Origin: Undaria pinnatifida
Taxonomy: Eukaryota > Sar > Phaeophyceae > Laminariales > Alariaceae
Assembly (NCBI GenBank): GCA_012845835.1
Contig: JABAKD010000030.1
Location: 8,655,805-8,719,804 of the forward strand
DNA length: 64,000 bases
Reading direction: 5' to 3'
The notes below the pieces were generated by a model that saw only the letters and a list, made by a program, of their open reading frames with translations, searched no databases and was not told the DNA's origin. How positions within the stretch are numbered: the stretch's first letter is position 1; each line of letters starts with the position of its first letter. This document shows, in pieces, positions 32,014 through 44,371 of the stretch. Both the position numbers and the translations under genes were made by a program.

Positions 32014-34573
32014 CGCCCCTGTGTGTGCGCCATTTTCTAAAAAATATATCTAAAAACGTCAGCTAGCTGTGAGTTTGACAAATTTAGAGTCGATACTCAT
32101 GTTTGCAAGCTGCGTGATACACCGGCCGCTCATTTGTCCTACGGATTTGTCCGTCTGCCTATTTTTGGTCGCCTCTTGAGGAGAAACGCGCTCACAACTA
32201 CCTCTTTCGCGCAAGCTGTTCAAGCAAAATCAAACTGTACTTGTGTTTGCTCACATAACTTGCAGTGTGCGACACACGTCCGTTATTTTCGTGTTGTCTT
32301 GTTCCTGGACTGAAATTGGCAACCTCCTCGTACGACAGTCCAACCTAAAACCGTAAGCAATACCCTGACGGGCAGCACGCCAGCGCATATCGACGGCGCT
32401 GCTTTTACAGTAAAAGTCTCTTTGTGCAAGAAAATAGTGCAACACCCAATAAAAATCAAACCCTATACATCCTGGCCAGGCCAGCAGCAGGAGCTGAGCG
32501 AGTAGACCGCCGTCCAGATCCACGGGTCCGAGGACGCGCGAGTCGGGTCCTCGAAGCCCCCCCCCGTTCGAGCTGTGCCCACTTTTATGGGTTTATATCA
32601 CATAAAATAGAGTGGAATAATGTTTGCAGTATTAAAAGGGGTTAACGCTCCTCCAATGTATTCATCGGGTCTCCGGTATATTATCGGGCCAGAAGATCGT
32701 CCCCGTGTGTTGCCTCTCATGTATGTTCGTGCGTATGCATCCTCTAGCTGGAGTGTCTAAACTATGACGTGCAGGCGAAGTGAAAGTCTTGGAGACTAGA
32801 AAAAAAAAACGTGAGCGAGAGCCATGCCTGGTTTGCACGTGTGCTCTTGACCGTAAACTGTTGTTTCTATCCATCGACGTCCAGCACTAATCCTAGAGGG
32901 TGCTTTCATCGGATGTGAGGACTGGCGCACAAGACACGATATTATTTTCAAGCTCAGATATCTCAGTTGACATCGGGGGATTTTTCCGGCCGCACGGAGT
33001 GTTTGTTGTGTATTTTTTCTCAGGGGTTTCCGTTTTTTCCTGGTTTGAGTTGTGAATCAGGACCACAGCATACAATTAACAGTTGCTATTGCGTGCCGGC
33101 AAGGATTGTTGGCGTGATAAACTCATTTGTCACAGCAGGTTGACTGATAACTGGCGCTTTTTAGTGGTTCTACAAAAGCAAGCACCACTATGTCCTGGCA
33201 ACACGGGTATGCTCGTTTCGAATGCACAATCATAATACCACACTGGGATCCCCCAAAACCCCGCCTACACAAGGCATTGGACTATTATATATAGGCGTGG
33301 GTCATTGACACACTCTCTCAACACGATCCTTAGCTATTAGTAGTCGGGGTCATTCGATACTCAGCCCCACATATGTGCTGGATTTCGACGAGTGGGGAGG
33401 ACGGTTTAATGCGAATAACACATACACAAACAATGGCAAACAACACGACGCTTTCCAAATTCCACCGCACGCAGGCATGTCGCGCGAGAACGATTCCCGA
33501 GCGAGCGCCGAACAAACCCCCAAGCCCCCCTAGTTGCAATCAATAACGGCACAACAGGCGGCGTTCATCAACACCAACAACAAGCAAGGACCGTTACAGC
33601 CTATACATATCTTATTTTCGCTTGCATCGGTGTTATTTTTACCGGAAGCACGTCGCCATTTTTGTGACAAGAAAAAAGATTTTTCACCACCAAACCCCCA
33701 CATTCGATAACGCCACAAAATATTGTTTTTCGGGGGGAACAATATCCCCCCCAAGGCGGACAGGCCTGCACCAGAAACACCCAGGAGGCAGAAGCGCTTG
33801 GCTCTCCAACCGCGCACCAACACCACGACGGCTTTGGGACTAACGACAAAATGACCAAACAAACACCACGATCGCGTTCACCTTTTGACCATTGACCCAA
33901 TGATAAGAACGCATCTTCCTTAAACATCTCGCCACGCAGCAAGGGGGTTCTATCCTACCCAACCTCCGTTCGTTCTCAACTCCTGCGCTTCTACTAGCAG
34001 CGCGCGGAACAGCAAAAACTCACACTGATCGCCTCCCGTGCACAAAACGATGGCAACACCAACAGCTACTGCTGCAGCGGCGGCGCCCAGCAGCCAGCAG
34101 CACCACAGAGAGACAGCCCATTCCCCCGCAAGCGTCCACACGCCAACACACACACCAAACCCTTACCAATACCACGGGAGGCGGTGGTGGCGGCGGTGTA
34201 TGCCTGTCCACCGCCCATCACATCAAATCCCCACCAACCGGGTCACCTCAATCCCCTAAAAAAATGCAGACGGCGGCAGTGCAGTGTATGTCCCGTTCGA
34301 ATGTACCGACACCACCACCCGCCCCTATGCCCCCCAAACAACGCGCGGGTGGCGCAGTCCAGTGCGTTCGTCCCTTTCTACAGCAGTAGTGGTCCCTCCG
34401 TAGCGCCGATTGAGTAGTGCCGGTTGCTCGCTATAGTGGGTGTGAAATCGCTTGGTACAGATGGGTACAACCAGCAGGGGCAGTAAGCGGAGTAGTGCCG
34501 GTTGTCGCTATAGTGCCGTTATTTCCCTCTATAGTGCACATACCGGCACAATAGAGGTACCACCACTGTATAC
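32014..34573. other. Intergenic region between convergent genes
   Basis: It lies between a plus-strand candidate gene and the minus-strand transporter. A minus-oriented copy of the CGTCAGCTGTGAG repeat lies at about 32045-32125. Several open frames occur (for example 32251-32523 minus and 33601-33942 minus), but none shows a family motif or splice partners. The rest shows nothing I can name. Confidence 0.4.
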
Positions 34574-37500
34574 CTATACCGCCGCCACCCGCGCCGTCTT
34601 AGACTCCGCCTCCTCCTCACGGTCATTTGCCCAGCGCGACGATATGTAGGCGTCAATGAACAGCTGCGACATGTGCGCGATGATGCACGGTATCGTCATG
34701 AGCCCTTCCTCCCCCACGGCGTCCAAAAAGGCGATAACGGTCACCGACACAGGTAGCGTCTTCTGCGAGGTCATGAGCACGACGGCCTTGAACTCTCGCC
34801 GCTTCAGCTTCAACACGTACTTGCAGATCGGGTAGTTGATACTCAGATAGCTGGCGATGGGGAATAGAGCAAAAAAAAACGAGATAAGCAGAGAAGGGCG
34901 CACTAGCGAGTCCGATCTTCTGAAGCCTAGCGCGTGCGTGGCGTGGTCAACTTTCCGTTGTGCGGATACCACTTTGCACGCATAGGAAAAATTCAAAGAA
35001 ACCAAGAGTTTCACAAGCGGAAACAACGTCATGCGACTCAAGTTTGGGGCGGAAACGTGAGCGTGTACGATGGGTCGTGGTTTGTGACTCGCGTTTGGAC
35101 CACACTAGTATTCTGCGTAGCGTAGCATCAGAGGAGACTTGTGCTGCATCTCTCGATGCTCGATACCTTCGGCAGGATATACAGCACCCCTGGACCCTCT
35201 TCTTCATTCTACAGATGCCTCAGCTCTGCACAACCTGTAGTAAGCACTTTTGTGATGAAAAAATCGTTCGAAGGACGGTGCGACAGCCAAAATCTGCACT
35301 GCGGCAGAGACGGCCGCGGCGACATAACAAGTAATATTCGTACAGTCTCCATAACAGTCTCCATAACAGTGAACACGACGAGCCCTGGAGACGAATCTTC
35401 AACAGCCCCGGGGATCAAGGCAATCCAATGCTCCTTGTAAATTGCACCGGCGCGCGTCTGAGACAGATAACACGCAATATATCAGTCAAACACGCCTCAC
35501 GAAACAATCGAAAGACTTGGCCCATCAAACACGGCTGACTACGCATTCGAAAGCCCTGCCTGTCTGTGTGCCTGCTGTGTCACTCACACGATGTGCAGCG
35601 CGACTCCCGCGGCGATGACCGACAGGATCTGGACGAACTTGACGGACGTGAGGTTGGACTGAGCCCTGCTCAGCGTCTGCCATACGACCATGATCAGCAT
35701 GACGCTGCTCGTCAGGCTCAGCTTCACTTTCCAACGCTTCGCCCAGTCCTTTGCCCCAGGCACGGCCTCGCGGATGACCTTGCCGAGTATGAGCGGTATC
35801 AACACATTTATGATCTGCTCGACGGCGTCATCACACACAGCGTGGGCAAATAGAAGGAAGACAGCAAAAACAGCAACGCCGATAATGCAGCAAAAGGAAC
35901 ACGCTTAGGCGAGACGGACACGTGCTACGATAGAAGTAGAGAACATGTTGATCAATTTTTTCGGTTGCACTGGCATACTTTTCAAAGGCAGGTTTACGGC
36001 GCGTGGCATAGAGATCCTCAAGTAAGGAGCTCTATAAAAATTAGGTGCTATGGTGCCCTCATCGTAAGAGGGGTCGAGGCGTGGAGGTCGATGTTCCTAG
36101 AGCCCCCGATGCGCGGGAAGACGGGCGTATTTACATCTGCGAGCAACAGTGGGGGTATTGGCAATTGTCGACAGCGATTCGGAAGACAGCGGCGGCGCTC
36201 AGGCTAAACTGAGAGACCGTCCTGCTCGCACTGCTTCCGATATGATGACCAAGACAAACTCATCGCGCATTTCGCTGGCAGCAGGGATTATCCCTGCTGT
36301 TACTGCTGATGTCACGGCTGTTGATGCTACTGCTGCTACTGCTGGTGTTACAGCTGCTGGTGCTGCTGCTAATGCAGTGCCATCGGTACAACTGTGCCTG
36401 CTCCCATGCAGGCTTGTGCTTGCTGTCACTCGGCTACAGGAAGAAAAGCGCCGCCACGCCGGGCAACCGTTCGAGATGCGGCCAACCATTGTGATTCACG
36501 CGCACCACGCGCACCAGCATCGCACACACTCGCTTCGGCCTTTTCTTCTACAGGAACGTTACTTCACGTGCTCTTTCTCTCAGCAAAGACGCGTTTCGAC
36601 GAAATTCTCGATCTCACAGCGGAAGTGTCCTTGTAATCTATATACACACAACACAGCACGTTTATCTTAGGGACGCAGCAATAGCAGCGCGAAAGATCTC
36701 CCGAGTCACCCAACCATTCTTCTCTGGGAAACTTACCCGCTTGTCGCTGACAGCGCAGAAAGCACCATTCGCGCTCCCCCTCAACCAACGTGTACTATAC
36801 GGTCGAGGTGCCCCCAGATGCGACCAAAAACATTTCCTTTGCGAAAACTAGAATATTAATCGGAGAGCTGAACGATGTCCACGCGTCAACTCTATGGACT
36901 AGAGCGATTGGACGGTCGTTCGCATGATTGTCTCACCAGCTTTATTAGGAGTTCCACACCATCGATCGACGCATCCCCAGATTTTACCACGGCCTTCACA
37001 AAAAATGGAACTGTCACAACCCCAAGTAAGTTGGTTGTTACGGTTAGAAGCAGCGCCAGCGCATCGTTGCCTCCGGCCTTTACCATGGGAGGTGTGCGGA
37101 GTATGAGGCGAAGGGAGAGCAGAGGAGAGGGGCACACAAACCAGCACAAGGCAGCGCAAGACGGCACAGGGGGGGCATGCTCAGAACAATAAAAGACAGC
37201 GCGTTCACGGACCACAACTACAGCAGTAGGGGTACATTTACCAAGACAGGACGAGTACATACCGATACATATTACGAGGCGTACTCTGATATTTACGTAA
37301 CATACAACAAGACGAACGCCGACCTTGCAATGAAGGACAGGCGTGCGTCAACAACGGTATGTCGCAGACGGCGTCTGTCCTCGTCCTCGGAACGAGTAGT
37401 GTGTGTCGTGTGTTTGGCGAATGCTGCAATCGCGACTGCGAGGACAGTGGCAAGGCTCCCGTAGTCGCCACCATCACTCTCCGATCCCATCGGCTCGTGG

Positions 37501-39351
37501 TGAGGCCCGAGGTGTGTGCCAGTGGGTAGCGGGACACAGTAGCTGCACGAGCACGCCTATGATACGTGTTGCTTGCTCAGCAGATTGACATGTCTGATGC
37601 GTGTCTTGTGTCTTGCACTGCTACTGCTGCTGTTTTCGGCTTGTTAACATGCTTGTTGCCTCCCATGACGTATGGAATACGAATCCGGATGCCTTTTTCG
37701 AATACGCTTTTATCCGAAACTGGACCCCCATTTTCGGGTAGGGGCCGACCCGAAACCGATATCCGAAAATGGAAGCTTGAAAAATTACCAGTTTCGGGTC
37801 TATGAGATTTGCAAGCAGAATTTGCGACCCGAAAATGTTCATTTTCGGACCGAGAACCGGTATTATAGAGATGGCCAAAGGGTGAAAACCTCCTACGAGA
37901 TGAGCTGGAGAGCAAAAAGGGATGATACGTAGCTCTACGAGTACTATTGGTACCTATTACCTGGTATCATACTGCTGTAACGAAAATCCAAAGCGTCTTC
38001 GTATCATACTAGTATTTCGTATATGGAACAAAGCGACGAAATTTCCCGGGGGAGCGGGGGCGGCGGCTGAAGTTGTCCGACTGTCGTGATACCGCCGTGC
38101 GTACTCTTCAACATGTCAAGCAGTATTTGTTCTTCGATGGGGAGAGAGAAGGGACGAGGGGAAAAACAACTCTCCTCGCGTGAAGCGCACACAACGTGTT
38201 TTCCCTCGCCCGACCTATCAAGCTTCATCTGAACGCGCTGAGAGGTTCTGGTGGGGTGAACTCGTACGAGTACACGTTTGTCGAGCGAGATCGCCGTTGT
38301 TGATTATTTCACGAGAACTTTGTACAAAAACAAGTATGTGAATTCGGGTTTCATTATAAGGGTTCTCGATCCGATTCTGCCGGTCTGATTCTGCAACACA
38401 AAAATCCATTTCATTTTCGGATTCGGATACGCTGCTATAGTAGATGGCCTCAGCGAGCTTCTGGACAAGCCGTGGTCACAAGTGTCTCCCCTTCCCCCCC
38501 CCGGTAAGTGCTATCGCGCATGGGGTTCAGCATTCCTACGTTACAGTTTTTAATGATCGTCGATTTTTATCGAATTTTGCTAACTCACGATCTCGCGCTT
38601 TCCGCTTGCCAACTTTGGGGGAAGAAAAAGTCCCTACGAGCACGAGTATGCACTCGGTGAGACTGGAACCCACGACCTTCGGTGAGACTGGAACCCACGA
38701 CCTTTGACTTTCGTAGGGGCGAGATTCACCTACTGCGCCATTGGGGACGTCGACATATATTCGCATTGCCAGGTACTTGGTAACAATCAATTTAAGCGAG
38801 AGCCCCGGCGACAACTGCACGCAGACCGCAAAATAATACCGGTAAGTGAGCAGGCCGTTCAGCAGCCGCCTGCAACGAAAATAGTATCATGTCATATGAT
38901 ACCAGGTACAGCTATTTAGGTATCATGGTCAAATACAAAAGAGTCTCACGTTCATGACCAATGTAACGCCCGACGACAGCGTGGTAGGCACAACGCAGAA
39001 CACCGCCAGGCCGTACGAAAACTCCTTAACATCGAACGGGATCTCAGCGGCAACGAACCCAATGGAGCCAGTGATGCCAAGAATGGCCACCACGCCGTAG
39101 ATGAAGCCCCACCTCCCCTCCTTGCTCAGAGCCTCCTTGATGTCGTCGGTCTTGAGGGTCAGGCCGGAGATGATGAAAATGACGATGACGTTGATTGTTT
39201 GGATGACTCGGTAGCCTTCCACCTTGGGCTTACTTACGGCCTTTCCCGGCGCCGGCCATACCAGGGCCCATATCAAGACGAACAGGAAGCCTAGAGGAAG
39301 GACGTTCTTGATGCAGAACAGGCGCGTTCGCTCCATCCGCGACGGCGCCAT
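34574..39351 (-). CDS. Sodium/bile-acid-type transporter, SLC10A7/BASS4-like, 4 exons
   Basis: Exons on the minus strand: 39351-38950 (ATG), 37077-36937, 35814-35588, 34850-34574 (TAG). The first two introns are phase 0 and the third phase 2. The joined frame is 348 aa, the usual length for SLC10A7. Family landmarks in order: FIISGLTLKTDDIKEAL, FCVVPTTLSSGVTLVMN, LLLTVTTNLLGVVTVPFF, NVLIPLILGKVIREAVPGAK, LMTSQKTLPVSVTV, then a last helix and a charged tail. About ten hydrophobic segments are present. Members move small anions or regulate calcium at the plasma, Golgi or plastid envelope membrane. Here no plastid signal is visible, so location and substrate stay open. An in-frame Ala/Arg-rich stretch lies upstream of the chosen ATG, across a CAG/CTG repeat. 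I read it as 5' UTR or an upstream exon edge. Confidence 0.85.
36300..36400 (+). repeat. GCT/CTG-rich low-complexity stretch in transporter intron 2
   Basis: ACTGCTG/GCTGCTGGT repeats. Apparent poly-Ala/Val peptides are artefacts. Confidence 0.6.
38640..38750 (-). repeat. tRNA-derived SINE or tRNA pseudogene with duplicated T-arm
   Basis: Minus strand: CCAATGGCGCAGTAGGTGAA (A box) followed by GGTCGTGGGTTCCAGTCTCA (B box/T-arm). The T-arm block plus CCGAA is repeated in tandem (25 bp unit, twice). The anticodon stem does not close, so this is not a working tRNA. It lies in transporter intron 1. Confidence 0.5.
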
Positions 39352-40069
39352 CGTTCTCCTTCTTCGGCGACTGGTAGCAGGAGCAGGAGCAGCAGCAGCA
39401 GCAGCAGCAGTGTCGTGTATGGGGCCAGTGGTGCTGGCCAGTATACAGTAGTCGACACCAGTATCTGGTACCGGGTACACAGCACACAGCAGTAATACGT
39501 ACGGCAGTGCTGGTACTTACACGTCGGATATCGGTCCGAGGTACCTGGTACCTTGTCACAGGTTCCCTTGCCTCACTTCGCCCCACGCAATAACTGCTCA
39601 ATATTTACGCCGTGCGAAGAGGTTTCGATCAGCTCTCTCTCTCCCGTTTTCCGTCCCAACCTCCGCGGAGATGTCGGCGCTGTGCTGTGTTCGCAATACG
39701 CAAGGCTGCCTCTGGTGCCAGGAGTCCGACGGGAGCCACACCTCTAGATGTATAAAAGACACTCTGGAAGTACAGGCAGCAGGCAGTGACGTGACCACGA
39801 CCTGTTTCGGGGTTTGAAACGCGTCGCACTGACTCTCCTCTTCTACGCTCCTACACACGGCGCTATAAAAGGAGGATTGGTATATGCTGAATCATGTGAT
39901 GCTGGCCGACGCACCACCCACACACGCCGACGAAAAGACGAAATGCGCGTACAAGTGGACGCAGAGTCAGGTCTCAAGCTCAGCGGGGGATCGGGAGGGA
40001 AGAACTGAAGAACTGAACCAACCGAAGGTTCAAAACGCCGTCAGAACCATGACAACTCCTTCATTCCGA
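39352..40069. other. Region upstream of the transporter gene
   Basis: A CAG/CTG repeat (39378-39412) lies just upstream of the transporter ATG. Promoter elements are not identifiable. The region ends at the left terminus of the MULE element. Confidence 0.5.
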
Positions 40070-41790
40070 GGGAGCGCCTAATCTTAACCCATGGGTTACA
40101 AAGTAGAACCACCACTCAAACATCCAAGCCGTGGAAATTCCGTGGTGACACCTTCACCTGTCCCCTTTTTGGTTCTCGGGAGCCGTGTCATACTTTGTCA
40201 TGTATCAGGTTTGGAAAATTGGATGGAAATTCAAACTTCTCTCAGAAACCACGAAGACAACAGACACACCATCACGCCAGCCACGACCACCACCAGAGGA
40301 CAGACCGATCTCAAACACATATCCGGCCTCGCAGAAAAAGACTGCCATCAGCCAAGCAGAGGCCCAGAAAGTAGCAGCAGCAGAACAAGAAGAAGCGGAA
40401 AGGAGAGCAGGAGCACATCAGCGCCCGGCCATCCCACAGGTACGGTATGATACGCACCGCAGCAGCGAGCACTCACACCGAACTCGCCCGAACACCCAAC
40501 GGCAGCAACACGCAGCCGTGGAGTGAGGTACAAGAAACATGTGTTGTTGCTGTGTTTCTCTCTTCCTCTGCTGTTCGTGTCTTGTCTCTATCCTCTTTCT
40601 TCGTCTCCCGCGCTCTCTCTGGTTCTCTCTTTGCTTCTCTCTCTTCTCTGTTTTCTGTATGACATCTCATTCTGAATTGCGAACCTAAAGCAATTAAGTA
40701 CCATATGCTGCTGCACTGTTGTACATCATGCCAAGTATATGACACCAAGCATCATAGTCAAGCAGTATCATACACAGCATTAGATCGGGCGTTACAGAAG
40801 GTGGACTGCTGCATCATACAAGTACCCGTTCTCTCGCTGTTCGTATATGACAGCAGTTGTTCAAACGCTTTCCCTTACGTTTTGTGTCGCTGCCACTGCC
40901 GGTACCACCGCTGTAAATATGTTAGGCGCGTGGCTACTGTACATATCCCGTCCATGCCTGTACGCCTGTACCACTGTCAATATGTGGGGCGCGTTACCCG
41001 TTTCTGCTGAACGTACATATCCCGTCCATCCCAACATGTACGTATGATATCATAGGTGACAGCAGTTGTTCAAACTTTTTGCTTTCGTTTTTTTGTGCTT
41101 GGTGCTTGATGGCATGGTGTTGTTGCAGGAGTTCAGGCCGGCGGGATCGGAGCGCCTCTCCCTCCCTGCAGGAGCTTCACCTGCACCTGCACCTGCACCT
41201 GCGCGGCAGCAACCCCTCCAATGAGCGCCGGCTCAGCACAGCAGGTGAACTAGAGGGCACTTGGAAATGACGGGCTGCCGTTGCCTCTACCGTGTCGACT
41301 GTAAATTGACGAGCCCATGCCTGTACCTGTACTACTGCCAAGATGTGGGGTGCGTTACCGCGGTACATGTTCCGTCTATCCCAACATGTATGTGCGTAAG
41401 ATATCATAGGTGACAGCAGTTGTTCTAATTTGTTCCTTTCGTTTTGTACTTGTTGGCTTGATGCTGTTGCCGGAGTTCAGGCCGGCGGGATCGGAGCGCC
41501 TCTCCCTGCAGGGGCTGCACCTGGAGCTGCACCTGCACCTGGAGCTGCACCTGCACCTGCAGCTGCACCTGCACCTGGCGCTGCATCCGCACCTGGAGCT
41601 GCACCTGCGCCCGGAGCTGCACCTGCAGCTGGGCAGCGCAACCCCCGCCTCTAATGAGCGGCGTCCCAGCACAGCATGTGAACTACAGGGCACTTGTAAT
41701 TGACAGGCTGCCGTTGCCCTTACGCTGTTGCCGGAGTTCAGGCTGGCGGGATCGGGGCGCCTCTCCCTGCTATGCTCGATTCATACGGCC
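40070..41790 (+). repeat. Left long terminal inverted repeat of the MULE
   Basis: Collinear with the reverse complement of 59240-60911. The outer ~750 bp is unique sequence. The inner part (about 40845-41790) is built of ~300 bp units, each with CAGCAGTTGTTC, GTTCAGGCCGGCGGGATCGG, a CACCTG/GAGCTG microsatellite, CACAGCAGGTGAACTA and a CCCATGCCTGTAC segment. About three units are present; the third is cut short. Confidence 0.7.
41510..41640 (+). repeat. CACCTG/GAGCTG minisatellite inside the left inverted repeat
   Basis: Short 6-18 bp alternating units GGAGCTGCACCTGCACCT. The matching part of the right arm is much shorter, so this tract has expanded on the left or shrunk on the right. Confidence 0.75.
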
Positions 41791-41918
41791 GCTTGCTGTT
41801 AATCCTCGCTTGTTTTCGGTCCACATCCTGGTTAAACATTAACATGTCTGCTACTACACACCGTACTGCTAGCTCGTGCTGCTAGCTCGTACTGCTAGCT
41901 CTTCTGCTATACTCTACT

Positions 41919-42790
41919 ATGCCGTCTCCTGCTAATAATTCGGTTTGCTTCCGTCCACCCAGCATAAACACGCTTCATTCGCACCCCTCCCCTCCCCACC
42001 CCTCGTATTTTTTATACTTTGCGGGCCATTCTTGCGTCGTCGTCAAGGCATCCAGAAACCCGCTCACAGAGAGCAAGGACATTGTTGCAGGGGTGTTACC
42101 CTTCGTAGCGAACTCTCCATTCATCTTCCTCGGTGAAGTACATACGTTGTGGGACTCGGTGTTTGATTCTGAGTACAAGAGGACTCGTCAAGTGGACACC
42201 ATGGCATCGCCCGCCTGTCTCTAATGGGCACTAGATAGCGGTCTTGGTACCGGCCCGGATGATCCGAGTCCGTTGTTGGTGGCGGCCAGGGCGAGCATGG
42301 TTGATTGCGCGCGGCTAGCAAGAAGCGCTTTTTACTTGGGCTGGGGGTCGAAGTATGCGACCGAGGCTGTACGAGGCGGGAACGTCAACGTTCTGGAGTG
42401 GTGTCACAGCGAGGATATGCCCTTGGCCGAAGCGTGCTCAATCGACGGGATTACAAGACCGTGCTTAATGCCGCTGAATCAGGCCACATGGACGTGTTGC
42501 GGTGGTGCAATTCCAATGGCCACGAAAGGGTGGATATCACTGGTTATGTGGCCGCGGACCGAGATGACATCGGGATGCTAACTTGGTGCCGGGACGTCGG
42601 CGTTGTCTTCATCGAGCACACGCACGCAAGACCCCGGGACATCGGTGTTATGGAGTGGCTGCGGGATAACCATTGTCCTTTTGATGCCCTCACGCCAGTG
42701 TACGCTGGGAAGTATTCTGTATTGGACGTACTTGAATGGTCCACCAAGAACGGGTGTCCTTTCGATGTCAGTGTGTGGCTCGAGTGTTAG
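41919..42790 (+). pseudogene. Ankyrin-repeat protein pseudogene inside the MULE
   Basis: The N-terminal part reads KDIVAGVLPFVANSPFIFLG, an F-box-like start seen before ankyrin domains in brown-algal proteins. An in-frame TAA (42222-42224) interrupts it, and the same frame continues with ALDSGLGTGPDDPSPLLVAA and ankyrin-like units (YATEAVRGGNVNVLEWCHSE). After ACSIDG the frame shifts by one base near 42450, and further units follow (VLNAAESGHMDVLRWCNSNG, YAGKYSVLDVLEWSTKNGCP) up to a TAG at 42788-42790. Two lesions make it non-functional. Ankyrin domains mediate protein binding. It lies between the left inverted repeat and the transposase, so it may be a captured host gene. Confidence 0.7.
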
Positions 42791-43423
42791 GATGCAAGGA
42801 CAAAGGAATACAACCCTATCTGGCTGTGGTGCGACAATAATGGCTTCGTAACGGGTGAATGCGTAGAGAGAGAGACGGCGTAGACGCAGGGTGGGTCTGA
42901 AATATTGGGGGTTGGTAGTAGGCATGTTGGTCGTTGAGGCATCATGGTTCGACGTTGGACGGTGAAAGTCCGCCCTGCGCGGTCGGTCTTGATTGATACA
43001 TGAATGTGAATATATGGCGGAGGCGTGTGCATGGGTGCGTTTGTGCTACATAGACCTTTCCACAGTATGCTCACATGCGAATGTTTTTCTGCTGTCTTTT
43101 TGTTTTGGGCAGAGCATAGGTGTTTATTGAGGCGTGTTTCGGTCAGATACGCTTCCGTAGTCTGTTTGTTGTGTTTTGTTGGATATGCTCTCAATTGTGC
43201 TCTTTGTTTTGGGAATGTCAACCGTAATTCTATTCTGTAACCCCGAGGATGGTCCTTACACCCCCCTCCGTATTTGCGTGCGCTGGAAATTGAAAACCGC
43301 AGAACCGCCCCAGAACCTGCAACAGCATAATAACGAACTTTTCTCATTGCAGATTATTACGTGATAACTTCGTCTGTCTCGCAAGTGAGGATACCTAAAT
43401 TTGTACGGGTCCTTTACGGTGTC
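42791..43423. other. MULE interior without a recognised gene
   Basis: Spacer between the ankyrin pseudogene and the outer Copia insertion. No motif-bearing frame is seen on either strand. Confidence 0.4.
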
Positions 43424-43697
43424 TGTTGATAGATCTCTAAAGGTGTACGCGTAGCTGGCGCGGGAAGGCGTGATGATGACTCCAGACGGTGACACAGAAC
43501 TCTTATATTATCCAGCCGTCGAGCCTGACTCGGTCTCATATGGAGCAAAACTACGAGTGACAGCTCATGGCAAATCATGCCGGGAAACATCCGGCCAAAC
43601 AATCCCCTTACACCTTATACATGAATCCCTTACCAACATACGAAACTCCATGATATAAGATGGATCATAACCGTCATGTTCATGAGGACAATCAACA
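43424..43697 (-). repeat. 3' LTR of the outer Copia
   Basis: 274 bp, TG...CA ends. In element orientation a purine-rich tract (reverse complement of CATCCCCCCTCCTCAT, 43696-43711) lies right before it, as expected for the plus-strand primer. Confidence 0.85.
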
Positions 43698-44371
43698 TCC
43701 CCCCTCCTCATTATACACGACGAATACACTTAATATCCCCCCTGCTTTGTGCATGACAAGGCACGACATCGCAGGGTTGATACATCGTCATATCGTAATG
43801 AACTTATATCAAACTCAGAACTCCAACAAACTCGAAACCAAAATTCCAGTCCTCAATTCAACAAGTCCTCCAAGTCTCAAACCAAGTAACAACAGTCTTG
43901 TGCTGCAAACATCAACTACTCTCGAAAATTATTGCCAGGTGAAAACGACAATAATTATATTCTCGGAAATGACCAGGTAAAAACGGCGTCATCCTCGAAA
44001 TTAGCCACAGAAAACGGCTTTTTTCTTCGGATTTATGGCTCAAATAAACTCACTGATTATCCCCGTTTTCCTCGAGATACTACTACTCAGTACGGGGCCT
44101 ACAAGCTGAACCAGGAAAAACAAACTCCGCATTATTATACGAAAACGCAAACAACCGCAGAAATTAGATTTAATCGTACTCTGCATACTGCACGGCCAAA
44201 AGCATCCCCCCTCCTCCGTGCACGACGAAATGTGTAGCACACGCAGCGGCGGGATGTTGCACTGTGCTCAAAAACTCAAATTTTGAATAACCAAACAGCT
44301 CTTGGAAAAACTGACAATTAAAATCAGTACTCTGAAATCAAGATATAATTATCCTCAACCCGAAAAACACA
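43698..44371 (-). other. 3' untranslated part of the outer Copia
   Basis: AT-rich, with no frame of interest. The part 44220-44371 is related to 46250-46410 inside the inner element. Confidence 0.6.

Noticed and set aside
32251-32523. 90-codon minus ORF in the intergenic region
   Set aside because: Some protein-like composition but no motif, no neighbours in phase, and no similarity I can name.
38640-38750. Functional tRNA gene
   Set aside because: A and B boxes are present but the anticodon stem does not pair and the T-arm is duplicated.
40091-40450. 119-codon ORF, with a similar minus ORF at 60633-60836
   Set aside because: These are the two arms of the MULE inverted repeat; conservation reflects duplication and the frames are not kept along the arms.
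42787-43347. 186-codon minus ORF downstream of the ankyrin pseudogene
   Set aside because: No family motif, antisense to the ankyrin end, no splice partners.
43470-43658. Identical 62-codon ORFs at 43470 and 53625
   Set aside because: They are the two LTRs of the outer Copia, not genes.
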